39,722 nt of DNA from an uncultured Clostridia bacterium (GTDB taxonomy: Bacteria > Bacillota > Clostridia > Oscillospirales > Acutalibacteraceae), in the NCBI GenBank assembly GCA_947588875.1, contig CANPZK010000005.1, positions 1 through 39,722 on the forward strand, in the 5' to 3' direction. The translations under genes were made by a program, and so were the position numbers. Numbering within the stretch: the first letter of the stretch is position 1; each line of letters begins with the position of its first letter. Positions 31,483 to 39,722 of the stretch are shown here, piece after piece. The notes below the pieces were generated by a model, which saw only the letters and a list, made by a program, of their open reading frames with translations, was not told the DNA's origin and did no database searches.

Positions 31483-34422
31483 TTGCGCATAGGCTTGGAT
31501 ATTGGCTCGACAACAGTTAAATGCGTTGTTTTGGACGATAAAAATGAAATAAAATACAGCACCTATGAAAGGCACTATTCTCAAATTACGGATAAGATAG
31601 CCGAGATACTCGAACGCGTAAAGTCGGAGGTCGACGGGGCTGAAAACGCTCTGCTGGCAATCTCCGGCTCGGCGGGAATGGGCGTTGCCGACAAGTGCGG
31701 CATCGACTTCGTTCAGGAGGTGTACGCCACAAGAGTAGCCGCGAATACCTTTATTCCGGGTACGGACGTGATAATCGAGCTTGGGGGCGAGGACGCGAAG
31801 ATACTTTTCCTCACGGGCGGCATGGAGGTAAGAATGAACGGCTCGTGCGCCGGAGGAACCGGAGCGTTTATAGACCAGATGGCAACGCTTCTGGACGTGC
31901 CGCTCGAGCAGATGGACGAGCTTGCCTCTCAAAGCGAAAAGACGTACACGATTGCGAGCCGCTGCGGAGTTTTTGCAAAGACAGATATTCAGCCGCTTTT
32001 GAACCAGGGGGCGAGAAAGAGCGACATAGCCGAGAGCATATTCGCGGCGGTTGTGAACCAGACCGTGGCGGGTCTTGCGCAGGGCAGAGAGATAGCCGGC
32101 AAGGTCGTCTACCTCGGCGGGCCGCTCACCTTTATGAGCAGACTGCGCAGGCGGTTCGATACGGTGCTGAATACAAAGGGCATATGCCCGGAAAATTCGC
32201 TGTATTTTGTCGCGTCGGGAGCCGCGCTGTGCGCTGAGAAGAGCATAGACTTCGACAAGACGGTAGCCGCGATAAAGAATTACAGCGGCAGCGGGAATTT
32301 CGCGTTCAACAAGCCGCTGTTTGAAAACGAAAGGGATTATGAGGAGTTCTCAAAACGGCACGCCGCCGCGACCGTTGAAACCGGCGAGCTGAAGGGCTAT
32401 AAGGGCAGAGTGTACATCGGAACGGACGCAGGCTCAACAACGGTAAAGAGCGTTGTCCTCGGCGAGAGGGGCGAGCTTTTATATTCAAAATATCAGCCGA
32501 ACAGCGGAAACCCCGTTCCGCTCATCAAGGAATTTTTGGAGGAGCTTTATGAGGCGGCTCCTGATATAGATATAGCGTCGTCGGCTGTAACGGGGTACGG
32601 CGAGGAGATAATCAAAAACGCGTTTTGCTATGACCACGGAGTGGTGGAAACGATAGCCCACTTTACGGCGGCAAAGAAATTTATGCCGGACGTGGAGTTT
32701 GTAATAGACATCGGCGGGCAGGATATAAAGTGCTTTAAGATACGCGGCGGAGCGATAGACAACCTCTTTTTGAACGAGGCTTGCTCCTCGGGCTGCGGCT
32801 CGTTTTTGCAGACCTTTGCGAACGCCCTCGGATATTCGATAGGCGATTTTTCAAAGCTCGGGCTTTTCGCAAAGCAGCCGGTAGACCTCGGCTCAAGATG
32901 CACCGTGTTTATGAACAGCTCGGTAAAGCAGGCGCAAAAGGACGGCGCGACCATTGAGGATATATCGGCGGGGCTTTCGATAAGCGTTGTCAAGAACGCG
33001 CTTTACAAGGTCATAAGAGCCTCGTCGCCGAACGAGCTTGGCAGGAGAATAGTGGTGCAGGGCGGCACCTTCTTAAACGACGCCGTGCTGCGCGCGTTTG
33101 AAAAGGAAATGAACACGCAGGTGGTTCGTCCGGCTATTTCGGGGCTTATGGGAGCTTACGGCGCGGCTCTTTACGCTATGTCGAGGGACAAGGGAGAAAA
33201 GAGCGCGATACTCGATATTCAGCGGCTTAGGAGCTTTAAGCACGAGATACAGGTCGTGTCCTGCGGACTATGCACAAACAACTGCCGCCTCACCGTAAAC
33301 AAGTTTGCCGACGGCAGGCGCTTCATCGGCGGCAACCGCTGCGAGCGCCCGATAACAAAGCGCTCTCCCGACGAATCGCTGAATATATACGATTACAAGC
33401 TGAAATGCCTGAACGAATATCGCGAAAAGCGGAGGGGCAACTGGTACAGAGGAAAATTAGGCATACCCATGGGGCTTAATATGTATGAGCTTCTTCCGTT
33501 CTGGCACACGTTTTTCTCATATCTCGGCTTTGAGGTCGTAGTTTCCCCGATATCTGACAGAAAGCTGTACGCAAAGGGACAGCAGACAATACCGTCCGAC
33601 ACGGTGTGCTACCCCGCAAAGCTGATCCACGGGCATATCCAGACTCTTATAGACAGCGGGATAAAGACCATATTTTACCCCTGCCTTTCATACAATATAG
33701 ACGAGGGACTCGGCGACAATCACTACAACTGCCCGGTGGTGGCCTATTATCCCGAGGTCATAGCCGCGAATATGAAGGATATAAATAACGTCGTCTTTAT
33801 AAAGGAGTACCTCGGCATACACCGCAGAAAGGATTTCCCGAAAAAGGCGTATAAGATGCTCTGCGGGTATTTTGACAATATATCCTTAAAAACCGTAAAG
33901 ACAGCCGCGGAGCTCGCTTATCTGGCTTACGACGTCCATATGAGGCGAATAAGGAGCCGGGGCAGGGAAATAATGGAGCAGGCTAAGAGAGAGGGCAAGG
34001 ATATAATAGTCCTCGCCGGCAGACCCTACCATGTAGACCCGGAGATAAACAAGGGCATAGATAAGCTGATTGCGAGCTTTGGCGTTGCGATAGTGTCCGA
34101 GGACTCCATAAGCTCCGAGGTTGAGAAATTCCCGACCACCGTTTTGAATCAGTGGACTTATCATTCAAGGCTTTACGCGGCGGCAAAATACATAGCGGAC
34201 AGGGACGATATGAACCTTGTGCAGCTTGTTTCGTTCGGCTGCGGCGTTGACGCGATAACGACCGACGAGGTCAGGGGCATACTCGAATCCGAGGGAAAGA
34301 TATACACGCAGATAAAAATCGACGAGATAACGAATCTCGGCGCGGTGAAGATAAGAATAAGGAGCCTTTTGGCTGCGATAGAGGAACAGCGCGCAGCGAA
34401 GGACAAGGAAAATCAAAAATAA
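31483..34422 (+). CDS. Tandem HgdC-like 2-hydroxyacyl-CoA dehydratase activase with DUF2229-type C-terminus
   Basis: The TTG at 31483 (GGAGGG site) gives 979 residues. Two ASKHA ATPase domains lie in tandem: residues 1-270 start with DIGSTTVKCVVLD, and residues about 310-575 start with GTDAGSTTVKSVVL. Each has the two Fe-S cysteines of HgdC in matching positions, C122 and C161 in the first, C434 and C473 in the second, 39 residues apart in both. A single chain could thus form the cluster-holding dimer of HgdC. A Cys-rich stretch (C594, C597, C601) precedes the C-terminal DUF2229-like region (about 620-979). HgdC uses ATP to inject an electron into a 2-hydroxyacyl-CoA dehydratase. The partner here is the next gene. 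The substrate is unknown. Confidence 0.88.
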   Translation: MRIGLDIGSTTVKCVVLDDKNEIKYSTYERHYSQITDKIAEILERVKSEVDGAENALLAISGSAGMGVADKCGIDFVQEVYATRVAANTFIPGTDVIIELGGEDAKILFLTGGMEVRMNGSCAGGTGAFIDQMATLLDVPLEQMDELASQSEKTYTIASRCGVFAKTDIQPLLNQGARKSDIAESIFAAVVNQTVAGLAQGREIAGKVVYLGGPLTFMSRLRRRFDTVLNTKGICPENSLYFVASGAALCAEKSIDFDKTVAAIKNYSGSGNFAFNKPLFENERDYEEFSKRHAAATVETGELKGYKGRVYIGTDAGSTTVKSVVLGERGELLYSKYQPNSGNPVPLIKEFLEELYEAAPDIDIASSAVTGYGEEIIKNAFCYDHGVVETIAHFTAAKKFMPDVEFVIDIGGQDIKCFKIRGGAIDNLFLNEACSSGCGSFLQTFANALGYSIGDFSKLGLFAKQPVDLGSRCTVFMNSSVKQAQKDGATIEDISAGLSISVVKNALYKVIRASSPNELGRRIVVQGGTFLNDAVLRAFEKEMNTQVVRPAISGLMGAYGAALYAMSRDKGEKSAILDIQRLRSFKHEIQVVSCGLCTNNCRLTVNKFADGRRFIGGNRCERPITKRSPDESLNIYDYKLKCLNEYREKRRGNWYRGKLGIPMGLNMYELLPFWHTFFSYLGFEVVVSPISDRKLYAKGQQTIPSDTVCYPAKLIHGHIQTLIDSGIKTIFYPCLSYNIDEGLGDNHYNCPVVAYYPEVIAANMKDINNVVFIKEYLGIHRRKDFPKKAYKMLCGYFDNISLKTVKTAAELAYLAYDVHMRRIRSRGREIMEQAKREGKDIIVLAGRPYHVDPEINKGIDKLIASFGVAIVSEDSISSEVEKFPTTVLNQWTYHSRLYAAAKYIADRDDMNLVQLVSFGCGVDAITTDEVRGILESEGKIYTQIKIDEITNLGAVKIRIRSLLAAIEEQRAAKDKENQK

Positions 34423-34493
34423 TTTAACAATTTCGGCAGCCGCGTCTGGGCATAAGGCCCGGCGGCGCGCCGACGCTTGAGGAATGGTTTTAT

Positions 34494-35768
34494 ATGGCTA
34501 AATTGGAATACGATGAAACAGGCAGACTCCTTTTCACAAAGGAGATGAAGGAGGAATACACAATACTCCTCCCCATGATGGCGTCCATACAGTTCCGCCT
34601 TATGCGCAACGTATTTGATATGTACGGCTACAAGACCGTCCTGCTTGAAACGAGCGGGCCGGAGATCGCGCAGGTCGGGCTTAAATACGTCCATAACGAC
34701 ACCTGCTACCCGGCTCTGCTCGTTATAGGACAGTTTATACACGCGCTGCAAAGCGGAAAATACGATTTGCACAAGACCGCCCTGATGATAACTCAGACCG
34801 GCGGCGGATGCCGCGCGTCAAATTATATTCACCTGCTCAGAAAAGCCCTCGTAAAGGCGGGGCTTGAATTTGTGCCGGTAATCTCGCTTAACCTTTCGGG
34901 GCTTGAGAAGAACAGCGGATTTACCCTGACTCTGCCGATGATACGCAGGCTGATAGGCGCGCTTGTTTACGGCGATACCCTTATGTGTCTGAGCAATCAG
35001 ACAAAGCCTTACGAGGTGAACAAGGGCGAGAGCATGGCTCTTGTCAAAAGGTGGAGCGATACCCTCACCGATATGTTCAAAAAGGGCAGAGCGTTCGCCG
35101 CAAAGGAGCAGGAGGCTCTGCTCGACAAAATATCAAAGGATTTCAGCGAGATAAAGCTCGAGCGCGTTCCAAAGATAAAGGTTGGCGTCGTCGGGGAGAT
35201 CTACGTCAAGTATGCGCCGCTCGGCAACAACAATTTGGAGCAGTTTTTGGCTGAGCAGGACTGCGAGGTCTGCGTGCCGGGTATAATGGGCTTTGCCCTG
35301 TTCAAGGTGGATAACCGTCTTGAGGATATAAAGCTCTACGGCGGCAGCAGGATAAAGTACAAGGTGGTAAAAATATTGTACGACTATCTTGAAAAGATGG
35401 AGTCGATGATGATAAAATGCACGGCGAAATACGGCTTTACTCCGCCGGGCAAATACAGTCACACAAAGAGCCTTGTAAAGGGAGTTATCGGCTACGGCAG
35501 CAAGATGGGCGAGGGCTGGCTTTTGACCGCGGAGATGCTCGAGCTGACCGAGACCGGGTACCCGAATATAGTCTGCACGCAGCCGTTCGGGTGCTTGCCC
35601 AATCATATTTGCGGCAAGGGCATGATAAGAAAGATAAAGAGCATTGACGACAGAGCGAATATCGTCGCGATAGACTATGACCCCGGCGCGCCGAGGGTCA
35701 ATCAGGAAAACAGAATAAAGCTCATGCTTGCGGTGGCAAAGGAGAATATGCAAAAGGGACAGGGCTGA
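34494..35768 (+). CDS. HgdB/HgdA-like 2-hydroxyacyl-CoA dehydratase-family protein
   Basis: The 424-residue protein resembles the dehydratase subunits (HgdB) that bind a [4Fe-4S] cluster. Conserved Cys/Gly segments are NDTCYPALLVIGQF, TQTGGGCRASNYIHLLRKAL, FDVCVPG-like DCEVCVPG, and NIVCTQPFGCLPNHICGKGM. No catalytic partner (HgdA), CoA-transferase or acyl-CoA dehydrogenase is near. Together with the tandem activase, it matches a conserved Clostridia pair of unknown substrate, sometimes fused. The start ATG at 34494 is preceded by GAGGAATGG. The stop lies in a terminator hairpin. Confidence 0.85.
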   Translation: MAKLEYDETGRLLFTKEMKEEYTILLPMMASIQFRLMRNVFDMYGYKTVLLETSGPEIAQVGLKYVHNDTCYPALLVIGQFIHALQSGKYDLHKTALMITQTGGGCRASNYIHLLRKALVKAGLEFVPVISLNLSGLEKNSGFTLTLPMIRRLIGALVYGDTLMCLSNQTKPYEVNKGESMALVKRWSDTLTDMFKKGRAFAAKEQEALLDKISKDFSEIKLERVPKIKVGVVGEIYVKYAPLGNNNLEQFLAEQDCEVCVPGIMGFALFKVDNRLEDIKLYGGSRIKYKVVKILYDYLEKMESMMIKCTAKYGFTPPGKYSHTKSLVKGVIGYGSKMGEGWLLTAEMLELTETGYPNIVCTQPFGCLPNHICGKGMIRKIKSIDDRANIVAIDYDPGAPRVNQENRIKLMLAVAKENMQKGQG

Positions 35769-35787
35769 TAATAAGCCCCGTCCCTTT
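35753..35787 (+). terminator. Terminator across the stop of the HgdB-like gene
   Basis: AAAGGGACAGGGCT (35753-35766) pairs with AGCCCCGTCCCTTT (35774-35787) with one A-C mismatch. The stem includes the last codons and the stop; TTTGCTTGCTTT follows. Confidence 0.75.
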
Positions 35788-35794
35788 GCTTGCT

Positions 35795-35931
35795 TTGGCA
35801 GGATAAAATAAAGGCTTTATTAAGCGGAAATGGGGGTGCAGGGGGAAGCGGAGCTTCCCCCTGCAAATAAAATAAAATATTAAGCAGCAGTCCCGCTGCG
35901 AAGCAGCGCCGACTGCGGTCCAAGGACCGCA
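35795..35931. repeat. AT-rich motif copy b plus a cluster of hairpins
   Basis: TTGGCAGGATAAAATAAAGG (35795-35814) is followed by GCAGGGGGAAGC/GCTTCCCCCTGC with a GGA loop (35838-35864), the nested GCAGTC/GACTGC (35887-35916) and TGCGGTCC/GGACCGCA (35914-35931). There is no coding potential. Similar sets lie near 27475 and at 39544-39698. Confidence 0.65.
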
Positions 35932-35961
35932 TTGTCAATAAAAACATTTTTTTCGGAATAT

Positions 35962-35995
35962 AAAAACGAGGAGAGCGCCGCTCCCCTCATTTTTA
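35962..35995. terminator. Bidirectional terminator between HgdB-like gene and ilvC
   Basis: GAGGAGAGCG (35968-35977) pairs with CGCTCCCCTC (35979-35988), one mismatch; AAAAA precedes and TTTTT follows, so it can act on both strands. It directly follows the ilvC stop on the - strand. Confidence 0.85.
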
Positions 35996-35997
35996 TA

Positions 35998-37145
<1,148 letters not shown>

Positions 37146-37649
37146 TTATGAGCCGCTTTGCACGCTGACGCTCGCAGCGCCCTTTTCAATGGCGACCGTG
37201 CCGGTTCTGACTATCTCGCGGATACCGTACGGCCTTAATAAATTCATAAGTATCTCCGTCTGCTCGGCAGTGTCGGAAAATTCGAGCGTTAAGGTTGAAA
37301 CGGCGGCGTCAATGACCTTGGCGTGCATCATCTCCGCTATCTGAATAAGCTCCGGCCGCCTTGACGCGGTGCAGTTCACCTTTATCAGCGACAGCTCGCG
37401 GCTCAGATAGCTCCCGCTTTCAAACGCCTTTACCTTGATAACGGGTATGAGCTTGTTGAGCTGCTTTTCAAGCTGCTCCAAAACATAATCGTCGCCGTCC
37501 GCGACTATCGTTATCCTCGAAATATTCGGGTCGGCGGTCACTCCGACAGCCAGACTGTCGATGTTGAAGCCTCTCCTTGAGAACAGTCCGGATATTTTAC
37601 TCAAAACGCCCGCCTGATTTTCCACCAGAACCGATAATGTGTGTTTCAT
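37146..37649 (-). CDS. ilvH: Acetolactate synthase small (regulatory) subunit
   Basis: The 167-residue regulatory subunit binds IlvB and mediates valine inhibition. It has an N-terminal ACT domain (MKHTLSVLVENQAGVLSKIS, then FSRRGFNIDSLAVGV) and a C-terminal IlvH domain (about residues 85-160, with VSTLTLEFSDTAEQTE). Its length is normal. It begins 15 bases after the ilvB stop, with AGGAAA-like sequence before the ATG, so both are cotranscribed. Confidence 0.96.
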   Translation of the reverse strand: MKHTLSVLVENQAGVLSKISGLFSRRGFNIDSLAVGVTADPNISRITIVADGDDYVLEQLEKQLNKLIPVIKVKAFESGSYLSRELSLIKVNCTASRRPELIQIAEMMHAKVIDAAVSTLTLEFSDTAEQTEILMNLLRPYGIREIVRTGTVAIEKGAASVSVQSGS

Positions 37650-37664
37650 AATAAAATTCCTTTC

Positions 37665-39302
37665 CTAAATCGAGGGTGTGTCGGGGCTTACGTTGCACAC
37701 GAGCATAAACGATTCGTCGTGCCTGAGCATCTCGGCGGCTATTTTTTCAGCCTCCTCGTTGCTGCTCGCCATAGCCGACGGAATGTGGTAAGCCTGAGCA
37801 ATCTTCATAAAGTCGGGCGAGTTTTCGTCGAGGAAGGTCGCGTTGTATCTTCCCCGGTAGAGATTTTTTTGAAGCTCCCTGACCATTCCGAGCCGGGTGT
37901 TGCGCATAACTATGATTTTGATGTTCAAATTATTCTGCGCTATCGTGCCGAGCTCGTTCATTCCCATCTGGAAGGAGCCGTCGCCGCAGATAACGACGAC
38001 CTCGCGCTCGGGGCGCGCAAATTTAGCGCCTATCGCCGCGGGAATGGAGTAGCCCATTGTGCCCATGCCGCCGGTAGTCAGAAAGCGCCCCTCCTTTATG
38101 CGGAAGTTGTTTGCGCACCATATCTGATTTTGACCTACGTCCGCGACGAGTATTGCCTTTGACGGGAGCATATGAGAAAACTCCGCGACGAAGGATCTCG
38201 GCTCAACAAAGCCGTCGAACTCCTTGGGCAGGCGGAAAAGGTCCTTTTTCCAGCGCTCTATTGTGTCGTCCCACATAGGCGAAACGTGGTATTCGCCGAC
38301 CGCGTCGGCAAGACGTGACATTATGTCGCGCATATCGCCGACTATCGGGACGGTAGTCTTTATATTTTTGCCTATCTCGGCAGGGTCGATGTCGATGTGG
38401 ATTATTTTCGACCGCTCCGAGATCTGGTCCGGAGCCGCTACGGCTCTGTCGCCGAGCCTTGCCCCGCACACTATTATGAGGTCGGATTCGTGTATAGCCC
38501 TGTTCGCAACGCCCTTGCCGTGACTCCCGAGCATACCGAGGTACAGCCTGTGCTCGGAGGGCATAACGCCGATTCCCATCATGGTCGATACGACGGGTAT
38601 GCCGGTGGTGACGGCGAAATCCACGAGCTTAAGCTTAACGCCCGAGGACAAAACTCCGCCGCCCGCTACGATAACCGGGCGGGAGGACGAGCGAATAAGC
38701 TCGGCTGCCTTCTTTATCTGCACCGAATGTCCCTTTATGTTGGGCTTGTACCCTATTATGTTTGCCTCGCTCGGGTATTCAAAGCTCTCTATTTCGTTTG
38801 TCTGCATATCTATCGGAATATCTATCAGAACTGGTCCCGGTCTGCCGGTCGAGGCGATATGGAACGCCTCCTTGAATATCCTCGGCAGATCAGCCGTGCT
38901 CTTGACGAGGTAGCTGTGCTTTACAAACGGCTCGCAGGCTCCCGTTATGTCCGCCTCCTGGAATACGTCGCGCCCCAAAAGGTCGCTCCTGACCTGTCCG
39001 GTTATCGCTATGATAGGGATAGAGTCGGTGTACGCGGTGGCTATGCCGGTTATCATATTCGTAGCTCCGGGGCCGGAGGTCGCAACGCATACTCCGGGCT
39101 TTCCGCTCGAGCGGGCGTATCCGCTCGCCGCGTGGACGGCGTTCTGCTCCTGACGAACGAGTATATGCTTTATGCTCGAGTCCAAAAGGCGGTCGTAAAA
39201 CGGGCATATTGCCGCGCCCGGATAGCCGAAGATGACGGATACGCCTTCGCTTTCCAGACATTTTACCATTATTTCGGCTCCGCTTATCATTGTTTCCGTC
39301 AC
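37665..39302 (-). CDS. ilvB: Acetolactate synthase large (catalytic) subunit
   Basis: The 545-residue ThDP enzyme makes acetolactate from two pyruvates, the first common step of valine/leucine synthesis. ThDP-enzyme marks are visible: GYPGAAICPFYDRLL, the active-site Glu in LVRQEQNAVHAASGYARSSG, CVATSGPGATNMITGIA, GRPGPVLIDIPIDMQ, and the ThDP/Mg motif GDGSFQMGMNELGTIAQNN. An alternative frame is not coding. ACGGAG lies eight bases before the ATG. Promoter and possible operator are just upstream; no T-box is visible, unlike leuA. Confidence 0.97.
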   Translation of the reverse strand: MTETMISGAEIMVKCLESEGVSVIFGYPGAAICPFYDRLLDSSIKHILVRQEQNAVHAASGYARSSGKPGVCVATSGPGATNMITGIATAYTDSIPIIAITGQVRSDLLGRDVFQEADITGACEPFVKHSYLVKSTADLPRIFKEAFHIASTGRPGPVLIDIPIDMQTNEIESFEYPSEANIIGYKPNIKGHSVQIKKAAELIRSSSRPVIVAGGGVLSSGVKLKLVDFAVTTGIPVVSTMMGIGVMPSEHRLYLGMLGSHGKGVANRAIHESDLIIVCGARLGDRAVAAPDQISERSKIIHIDIDPAEIGKNIKTTVPIVGDMRDIMSRLADAVGEYHVSPMWDDTIERWKKDLFRLPKEFDGFVEPRSFVAEFSHMLPSKAILVADVGQNQIWCANNFRIKEGRFLTTGGMGTMGYSIPAAIGAKFARPEREVVVICGDGSFQMGMNELGTIAQNNLNIKIIVMRNTRLGMVRELQKNLYRGRYNATFLDENSPDFMKIAQAYHIPSAMASSNEEAEKIAAEMLRHDESFMLVCNVSPDTPSI

Positions 39303-39380
39303 TCCGTTTCAATTCACAAGCATTTAAGCTCCGAGAGTTATCCGCACGATTTTACTATCGGATTATTCTCAGGCTTTTAA

Positions 39381-39400
39381 CTATCATTATAGTATGATAG
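39381..39400. promoter_or_regulatory. Palindromic operator candidate overlapping the ilvB -10
   Basis: CTATCAT (39381-39387) and ATGATAG (39394-39400) form a perfect inverted repeat around TATAGT. It covers the -10 element, so a dimeric repressor bound there would block ilvB. The regulator is unknown. Confidence 0.55.
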
Positions 39401-39414
39401 CGGCTCAAGGTCAA
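39386..39414 (-). promoter_or_regulatory. Sigma-A promoter of the ilvBHC operon
   Basis: On the - strand TTGACC (39414-39409) is followed after 17 bases by a perfect TATAAT (39391-39386). The leader would be about 75 bases long, too short for a T-box. Confidence 0.88.
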
Positions 39415-39493
39415 GTTTTTGAGAGGTTTTTTCTGTATTTTGTGGGCGGACGCGGGGAAGATGGGCAATTTTTGCGCGCCCATATATAATCCG

Positions 39494-39522
39494 AGCGCCC
39501 GACAGATCGCATCGGGCGCTTT
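39494..39522 (+). terminator. Terminator-like hairpin at the right end
   Basis: AGCGCCCGA (39494-39502) pairs with TCGGGCGCT (39512-39520), followed by TTTG. No gene on the + strand ends nearby, so its target is unclear. Confidence 0.55.
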
Positions 39523-39543
39523 TGCTTGTTGCTAAACCTTATT

Positions 39544-39698
39544 TTGACAGGATAAAAATAAAAGTTTTCGCCCGCCTTTTTCCAAAAGGCGGCAGGGGTC
39601 AAGGGGGCAGCGCCCCTTGTCGCAGTCCGCAGACTGCGAAATCCCTTGCGTTTCAAAGCGCAGGAGGGGCGAAAAACAGTCCGGTGGACTGTTTTTCG
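39544..39698. repeat. AT-rich motif copy c plus a cluster of hairpins
   Basis: TTGACAGGATAAAAATAAAA (39544-39563) is followed by CCGCCTTTTTCC/AAAAGGCGG-type pairing near 39575, AAGGGG/CCCCTT (39601-39618), CGCAGTC/GACTGCG (39621-39638) and a 13-bp hairpin CGAAAAACAGTCC/GGACTGTTTTTCG (39670-39698). No gene is seen in 39423-39722. Confidence 0.65.
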
Positions 39699-39722
39699 GT
39701 GGGGAACCCTCGCCGGGGGTTC

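Overview
The window looks like a chromosomal segment of a Gram-positive anaerobe of the class Clostridia, most likely an Oscillospirales/Ruminococcaceae-type gut bacterium. This is inferred from T-box riboswitches, single-chain glycyl-tRNA synthetase, type III glutamine synthetase, a class C sortase, lipoproteins with Clostridia-type linkers and the HgdC/HgdB-like proteins. No 16S rRNA or tRNA gene is present to fix the taxonomy. Coding is dense and nearly all on the + strand, except one small gene (18030-18737) and the ilv operon at the right end.

Region 1 (1-7760) is a tightly overlapping phage-structural operon: end of a prohead protease-like protein, decoration protein, major capsid protein, two head-tail connector-type proteins, a 250-residue terminator/tube-like protein, a 42-residue ORF, then a PBSX-like baseplate set (LysM protein, hub, spike, gp25, baseplate J, XkdU-like) and a short fibre. 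No tail sheath, free-standing tube protein, tape measure, holin, lysin or integrase lies in the visible part. This capsid-plus-baseplate cluster without a recognisable tail shaft is the most unusual system in the window. Two terminators end it before host genes begin.

Region 2 (7900-18000) holds glyS, then two nitrogen-assimilation genes: glnN-type glutamine synthetase III and an ammonium channel fused to a PII domain. Each has a terminator hairpin in its leader overlapped by a small hairpin with an A..G hexaloop, the signature of ANTAR antitermination targets. A 49-residue membrane peptide with its own promoter and terminator, a membrane protein of unknown function, an AEC transporter and a NagZ-like lipoprotein follow.

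Region 3 (18000-25450) has a DUF6062-like gene (- strand), an 8-oxoguanine glycosylase, metG behind a Met T-box, a Tim44-like membrane protein with a zinc ribbon, and leuA behind a Leu T-box.

Region 4 (25450-31300) is a cell-surface cluster: SGNH hydrolase, DUF4358 lipoprotein, MBOAT O-acyltransferase, DHHW protein and a class C sortase without any pilin. Region 5 (31480-35770) has a fused tandem HgdC-like activase and an HgdB-like partner. Region 6 (36000-39420, - strand) is ilvB-ilvH-ilvC with a consensus promoter overlapped by a palindrome; with leuA it covers branched-chain amino acid synthesis.

Three copies of a GC-rich, roughly 140-base cloverleaf-like inverted repeat (7931-8083, 15585-15724, 23076-23213) sit between genes, one in the opposite orientation. 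A second, shorter AT-rich motif next to hairpins occurs near 31227, 35795 and 39544. No CRISPR array, tRNA, rRNA or transposase was seen.
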